DNA from: JAWXBG01 sp044375415
Lineage (GTDB): Bacteria; Bacteroidota; Bacteroidia; Flavobacteriales_D; Sanyastnellaceae
Length of the DNA stretch: 64,000 nt
NCBI GenBank assembly: GCA_044375415.1
Contig: JBILMS010000001.1
Location: forward strand, 215,019 to 279,018
Reading direction: 5' to 3'
Part shown: positions 36,952-46,581 of the stretch, in pieces
Numbering within the stretch: the first letter of the stretch is position 1
How the letters are laid out: the number at the start of each line of letters is the position of its first letter
Notes under the pieces: generated by a model
Told to the model about the DNA's origin: nothing
The model's database searches: none
Seen by the model: only the letters and a program-made list of their open reading frames with translations
Made by a program: the position numbers and the translations under genes

Positions 36952-37878
36952 TTATTTAAACGCTTCTATTACTCTTTCCAAACCATTTCGTAGAGGAACC
37001 AATTCGCGCGACAATGCTCTTTTCATTTTAGAATTGTCTGGTTTTCTCCGTGTCATATCTCCCTCTTCCAAGGCCGGAAGATGAACGATACGAGAAGAAG
37101 AGCCTGTGATTTCAACAACTAACCTAGCTAATTCGAGAATAGTAGTTTCAACTTCCGAACCGACATTAACGACATCGTTCACAAATAGATTTTGGCGAAG
37201 CGCACCGGCACACAAATCAACATTGTCGTCGATATAACAAAAAGTTCTAGTTTGGCTACCATCACCATAAACCGTAATGTCTTTATTCGCTAATGCCGCT
37301 CTAATAAATCTGGAAATAACAAAGTCTTCACTTTGTTGCGGGCCGTATGTGTTGAAGAATCGGAATACTGTGTACTCGAGGTTATATTCTTTATGATACG
37401 ACTTTAGAAAAGCCTCTCCCAGGTTTTTCACAATCGCATAAGGCAAACGAGAGTTGAGCGGCGTGGTATGTTCGTTTTGGGGAATATGGACAGGCTCGCC
37501 ATATACCTCACTTGAACTGGAATAAAAAACACGACGCACAGCATGCTCTCTTGATAATTCCAAGATGTTTCTGATACCATCGATGTCGCGTAACACACTT
37601 ACCGGATTATCGAGGGTTCGTTTCACACCAACAAGAGCTGCAAAATGAAAAACATATTGAAATTTATAGGTTTCAAAGGCGTGCACTACTTCACTCAAAT
37701 TATTGACATCACCTTCAATAAATATCACATTGTTTCCAGATGAGTACGGAACTTTCGAGGCCTCACCGGTAATTAAATTATCTAAGATTACAATTCTGTT
37801 ATCCGGATCGGAGGATAGATTTTCAGCGAGGGCACCGGCAATAAAACCGGCACCCCCGGTTACAAGTATATCAGTCAT
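36952..37878 (-). CDS. NAD-dependent nucleotide-sugar epimerase/dehydratase
   Basis: 308 residues, short-chain (extended SDR) fold. Rossmann motif GGAGFIAGALAENL, catalytic YAIVK (Y and K), and 'SSSEVYG', seen in UDP-glucose 4-epimerases and UDP-glucuronate decarboxylases. The third position of the usual GFIG motif is Ala-Gly shifted (GFIAG). The product is a nucleotide sugar for the cluster; 4-epimerase against decarboxylase cannot be settled here. It overlaps the upstream glycosyltransferase by 8 bases. Confidence 0.87.
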   Translation of the reverse strand: MTDILVTGGAGFIAGALAENLSSDPDNRIVILDNLITGEASKVPYSSGNNVIFIEGDVNNLSEVVHAFETYKFQYVFHFAALVGVKRTLDNPVSVLRDIDGIRNILELSREHAVRRVFYSSSSEVYGEPVHIPQNEHTTPLNSRLPYAIVKNLGEAFLKSYHKEYNLEYTVFRFFNTYGPQQSEDFVISRFIRAALANKDITVYGDGSQTRTFCYIDDNVDLCAGALRQNLFVNDVVNVGSEVETTILELARLVVEITGSSSRIVHLPALEEGDMTRRKPDNSKMKRALSRELVPLRNGLERVIEAFK

Positions 37879-38932
37879 GCTTCGAAAGTATAGATTCTTC
37901 CGTAAGATTCAGCAAAGTTCTCGACCAAATTACCGGACTGAGCTTTGAAGCGAGTTCACGGCTTTTTAATTGCATCATTTTATGTTGTTCCGGATTCATT
38001 TGCATTGCCTTTTTGAGGGCATCTTTGAGGGCTTCGAGATTTTTGGCGGGAATAAGAAATCCATTTTTCTCATGTTGCAAAAAAGCAGATGCCGCACCCA
38101 CTTCACTTGTCGCAATAATGGGCAAACCCGCCGCAGCCATTTCGTGCATGACTACTCCCCACGGTTCTTTTTCGCTTGGCATCACAAAAAAATCAGCATC
38201 TACTATGTACCGGCCTAGTTGATCAGGTTGAACAAATCCTACATGTGTGATCTTAGGGTGAATTTTACGCTTCGCCCATTCATCACCCGTACCTATACAA
38301 ACAAGTTCCCAATTTGGAAACGAGGGAGACAATTCTTCAAAAGCAGTCCAAAGGTTCATGATCCCTTTAAAAGCTACATAACGCCCTAAGAACAAAAGTT
38401 TGTTTGACTTGGCAGATTTATCCCCAACATACAATGGACTAAATAACGCTGTGTCGGCCGAATAAAAACCGGTTCGAATTTGATCGGGTTTAAAGCCCAT
38501 TTTCGATGCATAGTTGGCCTGAGGGGTTCCCGGAACCCAGACATGTGTAAATTTTCTTTTAACCTTATGAGGATCCAATGCCACCGCCAATCGTTGTTTC
38601 CACGTTCCTTTCCACTGATTGTCCATCAAAAGAACACGCGGAATTTTGCCTATGAAATAATCGCATGCTTGTAAATATGCCGAGTCTATCCAGCCGGAAA
38701 CGAGGATAATATCCGGACTTAAATTTTTGAGCCAAGTAAGAAGGGATACTTCATCGAATGAATTTCGTTCATACAAAAAAATGCCAGTTTGATTTTCGAA
38801 GATAAACGGAGCTTCTGCGTTCACGGGGAGTCTCACAATATGCACTTCCACTCCACTTTTCGCCAATTCCTTCACACAAGAAATAAAATAAGCCGCCAAT
38901 TCGGTATATAGAAAAACAACTTTTCCCTTCAT
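37871..38932 (-). CDS. Glycosyltransferase family 4
   Basis: 353 residues with a GT-B fold. 'LLFLGRYVAFKGIMNLWTAF' starts the nucleotide-sugar domain, and 'PSEKEPWGVVMHEMAAAGLP' carries the donor-site glutamates. It shares an ATGA overlap with the upstream polymerase gene and an 8-base overlap with the epimerase. Donor and acceptor sugars are unknown. Confidence 0.88.
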   Translation of the reverse strand: MKGKVVFLYTELAAYFISCVKELAKSGVEVHIVRLPVNAEAPFIFENQTGIFLYERNSFDEVSLLTWLKNLSPDIILVSGWIDSAYLQACDYFIGKIPRVLLMDNQWKGTWKQRLAVALDPHKVKRKFTHVWVPGTPQANYASKMGFKPDQIRTGFYSADTALFSPLYVGDKSAKSNKLLFLGRYVAFKGIMNLWTAFEELSPSFPNWELVCIGTGDEWAKRKIHPKITHVGFVQPDQLGRYIVDADFFVMPSEKEPWGVVMHEMAAAGLPIIATSEVGAASAFLQHEKNGFLIPAKNLEALKDALKKAMQMNPEQHKMMQLKSRELASKLSPVIWSRTLLNLTEESILSKHD

Positions 38933-40221
38933 GGTGTAATTACATTCACTTCAATCATACCGGACTGTTCCGATTCATTATCACTACGGGCGGCCTTTTT
39001 TGCCCTATTATCCTTCCACGTATAGTAAAAAAGCCAAAGGAAAAATGGGAATCCATTCAGGAAATAGTGACCCTGCCGAAAGAGGTATAGAAGAATGATC
39101 AGAATCAACGCATTTGACATTACCCACACCTCAGTTTCGGCTGCCCTTGGCTTAAATATCCAACATTTGATAATAAAAACCAACATGAAAACTAATCCAT
39201 ATAAACCTGTTTCCGACATTAATCGCAGTGCCATTGAATTGGCATCCTGTTTATTAAAATCGATTTCGACTACACCCTCAAGTTTTGTGAGTGAATATTT
39301 TTCGAATGCCGTTGGGTGCGAACCAAGGCCCGTTCCAAATACGGGATTTCTCTTAAAGTTTTCGAGAGCGACGTGGTAATTATTGTACAAGACAAAACTA
39401 GAACCATGAATTTCGTGATTTCGAAAATCTTGAGTTGTGAAAATGTCGAAGGTTCCATCGAAGCGTTGTCTAAACTCCGGGATATTCTCATATGAATAAT
39501 TAAAGCTGTAGTAGAATATTGGGGCGAACAAAATTGCATATCTAAAAAAACCCAAGTTCAGGAGCAACAATAGAACGGCCAAATAGATACCAAAAATACC
39601 CAAACTGGAAAATGTTAGAAGGTAGGCCACGCCGATTATTATACTTCTTTTACGATCTATAAAAAGTTTTTTGTTCGACGAGAGATTATAAAGAGCCACA
39701 AAAAAAGCCGGTGCAATAACGGCTGCGAAATAGGATGGTTCCGAAAAGATTGAGTTCATTCGAATCCCGAATCCACCTTGTGTAACACTCCACTTATTTA
39801 GTAGCCATCCATAATTATACCCCGGGGCAAAGCCGATTTGGTAGGAAATGATTTGTACAATGCCTATGCCCGAAACAATCACTGCACCCTTCATATAATA
39901 AAGGAATAGTTTCTGAACATTTCCCTCGAAAAGTTCGATTACATAGTGATAAAAAACAACTGCCAAAAAAAAACCCACAAAGATTTTTAGAAACTGACCT
40001 GATTCATTTTGACCAATCTGCACATAGGTAATTCCTACAATGAAGAGTGGTAAAAAAATCAAAAAAGGCAATTTCGGAAAACCATATCGCATAATGAATA
40101 TGGGGAAAAACAATAGGTAAACTATGTAACTAAGGTAACCCTCGAACGGCGTTTGGAATAGCGTAATTGAGCTGACGAAAATCGTCAGGTAGATTAGAAA
40201 TATGACGTATTTATTATCCAA
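38929..40221 (-). CDS. O-antigen polymerase/ligase-like membrane protein (Wzy-like)
   Basis: 430 residues with about ten or more membrane helices and a large periplasmic loop near residues 245-320 ('GTGLGSHPTAFEKYSLTKL'), the layout of the Wzy/WaaL family. The start appears to be TTG at 40221, with no earlier ATG in frame. The charged tail is cytoplasmic. It probably joins repeat units of the surface polysaccharide; a ligase role is the alternative. It overlaps the following glycosyltransferase by 4 bases. Confidence 0.8.
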   Translation of the reverse strand: MDNKYVIFLIYLTIFVSSITLFQTPFEGYLSYIVYLLFFPIFIMRYGFPKLPFLIFLPLFIVGITYVQIGQNESGQFLKIFVGFFLAVVFYHYVIELFEGNVQKLFLYYMKGAVIVSGIGIVQIISYQIGFAPGYNYGWLLNKWSVTQGGFGIRMNSIFSEPSYFAAVIAPAFFVALYNLSSNKKLFIDRKRSIIIGVAYLLTFSSLGIFGIYLAVLLLLLNLGFFRYAILFAPIFYYSFNYSYENIPEFRQRFDGTFDIFTTQDFRNHEIHGSSFVLYNNYHVALENFKRNPVFGTGLGSHPTAFEKYSLTKLEGVVEIDFNKQDANSMALRLMSETGLYGLVFMLVFIIKCWIFKPRAAETEVWVMSNALILIILLYLFRQGHYFLNGFPFFLWLFYYTWKDNRAKKAARSDNESEQSGMIEVNVITP

Positions 40222-40239
40222 CTCTCTGCAATAAAACTA

Positions 40240-41457
40240 CTAGGACTCGGCCATGGTATCCTGACCACTTTTCACTTTGGTATACTTACCTTTTGCGCGA
40301 ATCCACCTTTTTTCAAAGTATTCGTACGAAAGGTAAGCGATACCAATGGTCAACAGGACCGCACCAAGGTACAAAGCTACATTTAATAGGGGGTTCATTT
40401 CTCTTCCTTCTACCCCCAAATTTCTAATGAGAGCTAGTAGAAAGACGATCACCATTAAATGATACATGTAAATACCATAGGAAATCTTTCCAAGAAAGGT
40501 CCATATCTTTCCACTACACCGGATGATCGAATTCGGCCCAAAGGCAACATTGGCAATGATAACAAGGAAGGATCCCGCATAAATAAGGTGTATTCCGTTT
40601 TGAAAAAAGGGCGGCGTTAGATACACCAATGCGGGGATTGAAATAATTGCAGTCCATTGCATCCAGCGTGAATAAATAATAGTCAGCCAAAATTCTTTTT
40701 TATAAAATACAAACCATGCGCCCAAGCCACCCATGCTCATACATTCGAGTTTGCTCATCGCCAAAAATTTCCGCAATGCTTCGAATTCCGGACCCGGGAA
40801 ACCGAAGAGCACGATGGCCTTTAAAAGAATGAATAACAATGTAAATATGACAATTACACGAAGGCTATTCCTGAAAAACGCCATCAGCACAGGCCAAATT
40901 AGATAGAATTGCTCTTCTACCCCTATACTCCAGCTTTGACCGATGTTAGGGACGGCCATGTACATTGAATAAGCCAAATTCGGAACAAAAAAGAGGTAAG
41001 ACCAGAAATTACCCATAAAGTTTTCTGTTAGAGCTTCAGACTGGCCTTTTACATAAAACCAACTAAAATGTGGTAGCACAAAAAAACCAATCAAAAAAAC
41101 TAGAAAATAGAGAGGCCAAATCCTCAAAATTCTGCGCATGTAAAACCCACCAATCGAGATCTTCTTTTCTTGCGATTTTTCTACAAAGAGCAGGTATGTG
41201 ATCAAAAAACCGCTCAAGACAAAGAAAAAAACAACTCCGAGTGGACCTGCTTCTGCCACCAAGGGGCTGAGAAAATGAACTTGTCCGGTGGCGATATGCG
41301 ATAAGGGCGCTTCGGTGAACACTTTACCTGAATCCACCCACAGGTTACTAAATCCACTGTACTTCTTCATCAGCTCTACATGTGTAATAAGCACAGCAAA
41401 GGCCGCGACAAACCGAAGTCCGTTAAGACCGGGGAAATAGATGGATTTGGTAGACAC
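40240..41457 (-). CDS. Acyltransferase 3 family (OafA/YrhL-like)
   Basis: 405 residues, about ten membrane helices, family start 'GLNGLRFVAAFAVLITH' with the conserved His, 'FFVLSGFLITYLL' and 'SWSIGVEEQFYLIWP'. The start codon is GTG. Such enzymes O-acetylate sugars of LPS or capsule at the inner membrane. It lies in the same direction as the sugar genes, 18 bases before the polymerase. Confidence 0.93.
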   Translation of the reverse strand: MSTKSIYFPGLNGLRFVAAFAVLITHVELMKKYSGFSNLWVDSGKVFTEAPLSHIATGQVHFLSPLVAEAGPLGVVFFFVLSGFLITYLLFVEKSQEKKISIGGFYMRRILRIWPLYFLVFLIGFFVLPHFSWFYVKGQSEALTENFMGNFWSYLFFVPNLAYSMYMAVPNIGQSWSIGVEEQFYLIWPVLMAFFRNSLRVIVIFTLLFILLKAIVLFGFPGPEFEALRKFLAMSKLECMSMGGLGAWFVFYKKEFWLTIIYSRWMQWTAIISIPALVYLTPPFFQNGIHLIYAGSFLVIIANVAFGPNSIIRCSGKIWTFLGKISYGIYMYHLMVIVFLLALIRNLGVEGREMNPLLNVALYLGAVLLTIGIAYLSYEYFEKRWIRAKGKYTKVKSGQDTMAES

Positions 41458-41522
41458 AGCGCGAAAATAACTTTAGGGGCGAAGGTCCAACGATAAAAAT
41501 CGTTTTATCTTCAAACAGGCCG

Positions 41523-42686
41523 TTAGGGTTTGAGTCGGCGAATCAGTGCTTCTTCAAGTTTTACGGCTACATCGGGCCATAAGAAATGTGAGCTAATCTT
41601 TGATCTGGCAGCCTCTTGCATTTTTGTAAGTTCGGATTCTTCGATCCGAATTGCCTTAGTCATGGCGTCTATAAGTTGTTGTTTATCTCCGGGTTCGATA
41701 AGCCAACCGCACGTCGAATCCACTTCAATATTTACAGCACCCACATCGGAAGCCACTATTGCCAGACCTCGTGCCATTCCCTCCAAGATTACATTCGGCA
41801 TTCCTTCCGAATACGAAGGGACCACTAGCACGTCACATTGATCGATTAAGGAAATAATTTTTTCTGTCTCTGAAATGGATCCGTGATAGATCACTGATGA
41901 ATTTTTAAGTCGTATTGAATTTGGTATTGGCCCAATAAAATGAAATTCGAAATCGTGTATTGTCAGCAATTGGGAAATAGCCCTTTGCAACTCCTCTATC
42001 CCTTTTCTGCGTTCATTTCTACCAATGAATAAAAACCGTCTTTTAGTGCTCACTATTTTCCTTGGGTCTTTTCTCAACCACGAGGCATCAATGGCACCCG
42101 ACACCTCTTCAATTCGATCGCGCTTAACACCAATACTTCGAATGATATCGGTAATATGACCTCCATAAGAAAAAACGACGTCCGCTCGATTATTATTCCA
42201 ACGAACCGGTCCTCTCAGCATCCAAGACTGTATTTTCGATTTCAAGTCAGCGTCTTTTTGAAACATTTCGTAGCCATGAAATTTCACACCGATGGGCGGT
42301 AAAGGCGTGCCTTTGGATTTGACGTGTAAAAGATGCCATGCACAGAAACCTTTTGCATAAATAAAGTCGAAATCCTTCCATTCATCTTTTAAACGATCGT
42401 ACATCATTCTCGACAACTGATACGATTCTTTTATATAATGACCGGGCAACCAACCGGCATCCGGGAAGCGCATAGCAATTGACCGAAATCTCGCACCGGC
42501 GACTATTCCCAGACTCTCCACAACTTCCTCTTCAGTTGGAATAGACTTGGACTTAGCGGGCACTGCGTGAACTAACGTAACATCATGACCACGCTGTAAT
42601 AGATACTTCACAACATTCGATGAATGTCGCTGCATTCCACCCATTACAAAGGGATAAACACCGTCGGCAAGAATTGCAAGTTTCAT
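41523..42686 (-). CDS. Glycosyltransferase family 4
   Basis: 387 residues, GT-B fold. 'GVYPFVMGGMQRHSSNVVKY' forms the N-terminal Gly-rich loop, 'FLFIGRNERRKGIEEL' opens the second domain, and 'PSYSEGMPNVILEGMARGLA' is the EX7E site. It stands 20 bases after the preceding glycosyltransferase. Substrate unknown. Confidence 0.9.
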   Translation of the reverse strand: MKLAILADGVYPFVMGGMQRHSSNVVKYLLQRGHDVTLVHAVPAKSKSIPTEEEVVESLGIVAGARFRSIAMRFPDAGWLPGHYIKESYQLSRMMYDRLKDEWKDFDFIYAKGFCAWHLLHVKSKGTPLPPIGVKFHGYEMFQKDADLKSKIQSWMLRGPVRWNNNRADVVFSYGGHITDIIRSIGVKRDRIEEVSGAIDASWLRKDPRKIVSTKRRFLFIGRNERRKGIEELQRAISQLLTIHDFEFHFIGPIPNSIRLKNSSVIYHGSISETEKIISLIDQCDVLVVPSYSEGMPNVILEGMARGLAIVASDVGAVNIEVDSTCGWLIEPGDKQQLIDAMTKAIRIEESELTKMQEAARSKISSHFLWPDVAVKLEEALIRRLKP

Positions 42687-42706
42687 GATCTCTTAAAGGG
42701 GCGAAA

Positions 42707-43933
42707 TTAGTTCAAAACCGAATCATTGTTTTTCAAAGCTGCCCTAGCTCTTTGAGCTATGTCCAAAGCTACTATATCCCATGTATATTGCTTTTCCACC
42801 TTATCATGAAAACGCTTAGCAAGTTCAAGTCTAAGCGTATCGTCGAATACTAACTTATTTAATGCATTAAACACTTCATCTAAACCATCGTTGACCAAAA
42901 TTCCTTCTGTCCCATTTACCATTACATCGCGCATGGGCACATTATCCGGAGCCACAATAGCCTTCGACATTGCTCCATATTCGAACACCTTCACGGGTGA
43001 GCCATACCAATTACTACTGGCCATAACGGCGATATCCATAAGATCTATGTATGTGTAGACATCTCGATGAGGAACATTACCAAAAAAAATCACCTTTTTA
43101 TTTACACCGAGTTTTATTGCTATTTTTTTCAAATCGGGGAGCACCATACCATCGCCTACAACTAACAAACGAAAAGATTTTTCGGGGTGTTCGTTTACAA
43201 GGTTTGCAAATGCCTCGAGTAGACGATCGACACCGTGATACTTAAATATTGAACCCACAAAACCAATCACTACTTCATCTTTTCGGAGTCTATATTGAGC
43301 TTTGAGCGAGGCCTTCAATGAAGGATTAGCGTGAGCCTTTTTAGGGTTAATGGCATTTGGAGTAATGATAATTCTTTTCTCCGACGAAGGATACTGAGCT
43401 TTAAAATAATTACTAAGTGCGGAGGATACCACATAGACTACCGAAGCTCCCTCGATTTGTTCCTTTTCACATTGTTTGGATTTCTCGATGTAAAGTGAAT
43501 TGCCTTCAAGGTAAATTTTTTCTTCAGAATACGGCGCATTCATTTCGATGATTAACGGAATATTAAATCTTTTCGCGATCCGAACTCCCGCCTTCATCAT
43601 GTAGTGCGCACGCTCATAGATCACATCGGGTTTATGTTGAATAATCATCGCCTCCAGCTCTTTCGAGTTTCTTGCATCCCATCGTTCCAAATCCCAATCT
43701 TTCAGAGACTGCCACACGATATCGGGAGTGATAAATTTTAACACCCCTTTATACCAAGGAGTTTTAAACTGACTCAAACCCGAAAAACGTTTATCCTTGT
43801 CGCCGGCTATGAATTGAATTACTTGATGTCCTTGGTTTTCCAACGCTTCTATTACTTCACGCATGTGCGTACCCGGTCCGCTGGGAGATGCCAGTGTAAG
43901 ATTTGGATGTGGGCTGTAATAAAGTATCTTCAT
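42707..43933 (-). CDS. Glycosyltransferase family 4
   Basis: 408 residues. 'SGPGTHMREVIEALENQGHQ' at the N-terminus, 'IGFVGSIFKYHGVDRLLEAF' and 'NWYGSPVKVFEYGAMSKAIV' in the donor domain. It starts in an ATGA overlap with the gene upstream. It probably adds one sugar of the repeat unit; specificity unknown. Confidence 0.9.
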   Translation of the reverse strand: MKILYYSPHPNLTLASPSGPGTHMREVIEALENQGHQVIQFIAGDKDKRFSGLSQFKTPWYKGVLKFITPDIVWQSLKDWDLERWDARNSKELEAMIIQHKPDVIYERAHYMMKAGVRIAKRFNIPLIIEMNAPYSEEKIYLEGNSLYIEKSKQCEKEQIEGASVVYVVSSALSNYFKAQYPSSEKRIIITPNAINPKKAHANPSLKASLKAQYRLRKDEVVIGFVGSIFKYHGVDRLLEAFANLVNEHPEKSFRLLVVGDGMVLPDLKKIAIKLGVNKKVIFFGNVPHRDVYTYIDLMDIAVMASSNWYGSPVKVFEYGAMSKAIVAPDNVPMRDVMVNGTEGILVNDGLDEVFNALNKLVFDDTLRLELAKRFHDKVEKQYTWDIVALDIAQRARAALKNNDSVLN

Positions 43934-45192
43934 GATAGAAAACTCAGCAATCTGTCGGTGGCATGATGGAGGGTGTAGGATGAAATATCGAAGTCGCTAT
44001 TAAAATTCAGTCGGCCGGCATTGAAATCATTGACTAAAATCGGAAGATCACGTGAAATATTTTCGAGTCTGCGCCCGAGGCGATTTGATTCTATGAATTT
44101 AGATAATTCACCTTCCGGCCCCAGATAAACAAACGGTTTTCGGAGGGGTAAGTACTCAAAAAACTTTGTTGTAAATTGATTTTTATTATGGTCTGCAGCC
44201 ATCATGATACAAAAATCCGCACCTACTAATTCATCGAATATTCCTTTGCCAATGGTAGGCGAAATTTGTATCGTAGAGAGGCCTTCGAAAATCTTTGCTT
44301 CAATTTGGTTATCCGTAAACAATTTAAAATACAATTGCTTTGACAATTCAGTGGAATTACTTTCAATATCTTGTAGACAAGTTTTCCACTCCTTCAATAT
44401 ATCGGAAGTGCCGGTGTAAAGTGCCCCTCCATAAACGAAGGTAACTTTTTCTTTCGTTTTTATGATCGACTCTCGAGGTATATGCAAATCTGTTTCATCG
44501 TAAAAATGGGGAAGTACATGAAACTTAGATCTATCATTTGTCACGCTTTTCGCTTCAGAGAATAATCGATCGGTAAGCTCTTGGTATGGACTGATAATTT
44601 TATCGGCAAATCGAAAAACAATATTTTGCTTTTCAATTTCAACATTCATTGCATTTGAATCTAAAAACGGCATACCATAGTTCTTCGCAGTTAGCCAAGG
44701 ATCTCTGTAATCGACCAAGAGTTTTATCTCGGGATTTTTCTGTTTAAACAAGGCGCAATAATACAGAGCATTGAAAGGAGCACCGGTTGCTATTACATGT
44801 TTGATTCCCTTCGAAACAACCAATTCTTGGAGCTTTTGTGTAAGAACCTCTTGCCAGCCAATAGCTACATCGTAAATGGTGCCCTGCTCTTCTTTTTTAA
44901 GTTGATTTAAATCCCATAAATACCTGAACTTATGTTTCCATCCCTTTTTTGGATGAGAAACTGATTCCGGATAAGTGCGCTTAATGGAATGAACTTCGAT
45001 ACGTTCACTCTTTGTATCCTGCGTCCATGCAGATATGTTGTTGTTCGATACAGGATCTGCTTTTACTACTACTACTTGCAGCCCCATACTTGCAAGACCC
45101 TTTGCCAATTTCGCCCACCGTCTGCCACCAATACCTTGATTGGGAGGGAAATCGAAATTCACGATAATGACCGCTGCGGGCATTTGACTCAT
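43930..45192 (-). CDS. Glycosyltransferase-like protein (GT-B)
   Basis: 420 residues from ATG 45192; an in-frame ATG at 45261 would overlap the upstream gene by 37 bases. 'NFDFPPNQGIGGRRWAKLAK' is the loop typical of GT4-like transferases that begin with a Gly-rich turn. Further 'IGWQEVLTQKLQELV' and 'TKFFEYLPLRKPFVYLGPEG' fit the donor side. Coupled by ATGA to the next glycosyltransferase. Confidence 0.82.
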   Translation of the reverse strand: MSQMPAAVIIVNFDFPPNQGIGGRRWAKLAKGLASMGLQVVVVKADPVSNNNISAWTQDTKSERIEVHSIKRTYPESVSHPKKGWKHKFRYLWDLNQLKKEEQGTIYDVAIGWQEVLTQKLQELVVSKGIKHVIATGAPFNALYYCALFKQKNPEIKLLVDYRDPWLTAKNYGMPFLDSNAMNVEIEKQNIVFRFADKIISPYQELTDRLFSEAKSVTNDRSKFHVLPHFYDETDLHIPRESIIKTKEKVTFVYGGALYTGTSDILKEWKTCLQDIESNSTELSKQLYFKLFTDNQIEAKIFEGLSTIQISPTIGKGIFDELVGADFCIMMAADHNKNQFTTKFFEYLPLRKPFVYLGPEGELSKFIESNRLGRRLENISRDLPILVNDFNAGRLNFNSDFDISSYTLHHATDRLLSFLS

Positions 45193-45224
45193 AGGGGTAG
45201 ATAGTGCAGCAAAGATAGAGCAGC

Positions 45225-46559
45225 TCAGCTTCTCATTTGCCAACTGGGGTATTGCGTCCACAGATAGTCTTCCAACTTATTTCTTTTGAAAAAATCTGAG
45301 TCACTTTCCCTGGTACATTCCTCAATCAATAAGCTTAGTCGATTATAATCTGAAAAACAAATTGCGTTCAAGTTGCTTCCTTTCAGCGGGAAATCCGGAA
45401 TGCCGTAATTGCCGATTAATGTTTTATAACCGGAAAAAAGTCGTTCGAACAAAATAGTACTAAAGGCTGCCATAGCTATTCCTGCGTCTTCAAAACAAGC
45501 GGTTGTCGGCTTGGAAAAATCATTGAATTGATATTTTCCTTCACCCAATTTAGAATTGTAATAGCTTTTTGTAGCTTCTATCATCTCGGGAGCTCTCTCG
45601 CGTGGATGTAGGAAAATGCGAAGTTCAAATTCTTTATTTTCATTCACGAAACGGAACAAATCGTTCAGCAATTTCTCTTCTGCTTTTGGTATATTCAGAC
45701 CCACATCAGCATGGTCTTGGGCCAATCGCAGCCAAGAAGCATGGGAATAAAAACCGATTACCGATTTCGAAGATTCAGGCTTGTAGGTGCGATAACGTTC
45801 TATGTATGTCAATGCTCGCTCCGGCCCCCATTTTAATAAAGACTCGTAGCGAATGGAATTACTGAAAACTTTCAGTTCCTCATGATGGTAAGGGGAGCTC
45901 AAAACAATTTTATCGGCGATGAGAGTAGAGTTGTGAGTGGCTAGAGGTCCGCTGCTAGGTATTTTAATTGTTTCGATACCCAGTTGGCGGCACAACAAAC
46001 TGATCCAATTCGATTCCAATTCGTAGGGCAAAAAATCATACAAACGCCGAATATTATTCTGTCGAAGCCAATGAATAAAAACCGTTGTATCGTTGAGTTC
46101 ACGAATGAGCAAAGCCCAGTTGACCCTGTTTGTTGCAAAAATACTTTTACGGATAAAGGGAATGCATGCCACACTCCAGTTCAACCAATAGAAGAATTTA
46201 GAACCTTTGGGCATTTCAGGCCACTCAGCTTTTCCAAAATACCAAGACAATTTTTCACCCGATTCAAATTCAATGTAGGATTGAATGGCCGATGATTGCC
46301 GCATAAAGCCGCCCAATACGGCACTGGTTCCGCCTTCTCTTAGTTTAGCTGTAGCTTTATGCGAAGAGAAGATTTTCTTAGAATTTCTAAACCATTCTCG
46401 AAGACCAATGAGTCTATCAGAATCTGCCGTTGCGGGCAGTTGAAATGAAATATTTTCGAGCAAGCATTTTTTCGCCAAAAACAAATCGGAATCCACCGAG
46501 GATTCAGCAAGAATTTCCTGAAGTGATTGTCGAACTTCTTTAAAGTCGTTGGCTAACAT
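45225..46559 (-). CDS. Uncharacterised protein of the polysaccharide cluster
   Basis: 444 residues, no signal peptide or membrane helix. I do not recognise the family. The C-terminal half ('SVIGFYSHASWLRL', 'ELRIFLHPRERAPEM', 'AMAAFSTILFERLFSGYKTL') looks like a GT-B-type or CDP-glycerol-transferase-like nucleotide-sugar domain, where a His-Pro and a Ser/Thr before 'ILFERL' bind the donor. Between the NeuB-like gene and a glycosyltransferase, a role in transferring an unusual sugar is plausible but unproven. Confidence 0.7.
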   Translation of the reverse strand: MLANDFKEVRQSLQEILAESSVDSDLFLAKKCLLENISFQLPATADSDRLIGLREWFRNSKKIFSSHKATAKLREGGTSAVLGGFMRQSSAIQSYIEFESGEKLSWYFGKAEWPEMPKGSKFFYWLNWSVACIPFIRKSIFATNRVNWALLIRELNDTTVFIHWLRQNNIRRLYDFLPYELESNWISLLCRQLGIETIKIPSSGPLATHNSTLIADKIVLSSPYHHEELKVFSNSIRYESLLKWGPERALTYIERYRTYKPESSKSVIGFYSHASWLRLAQDHADVGLNIPKAEEKLLNDLFRFVNENKEFELRIFLHPRERAPEMIEATKSYYNSKLGEGKYQFNDFSKPTTACFEDAGIAMAAFSTILFERLFSGYKTLIGNYGIPDFPLKGSNLNAICFSDYNRLSLLIEECTRESDSDFFKRNKLEDYLWTQYPSWQMRS

Positions 46560-46581
46560 GAATGCTTAAATGGCCGATTTT

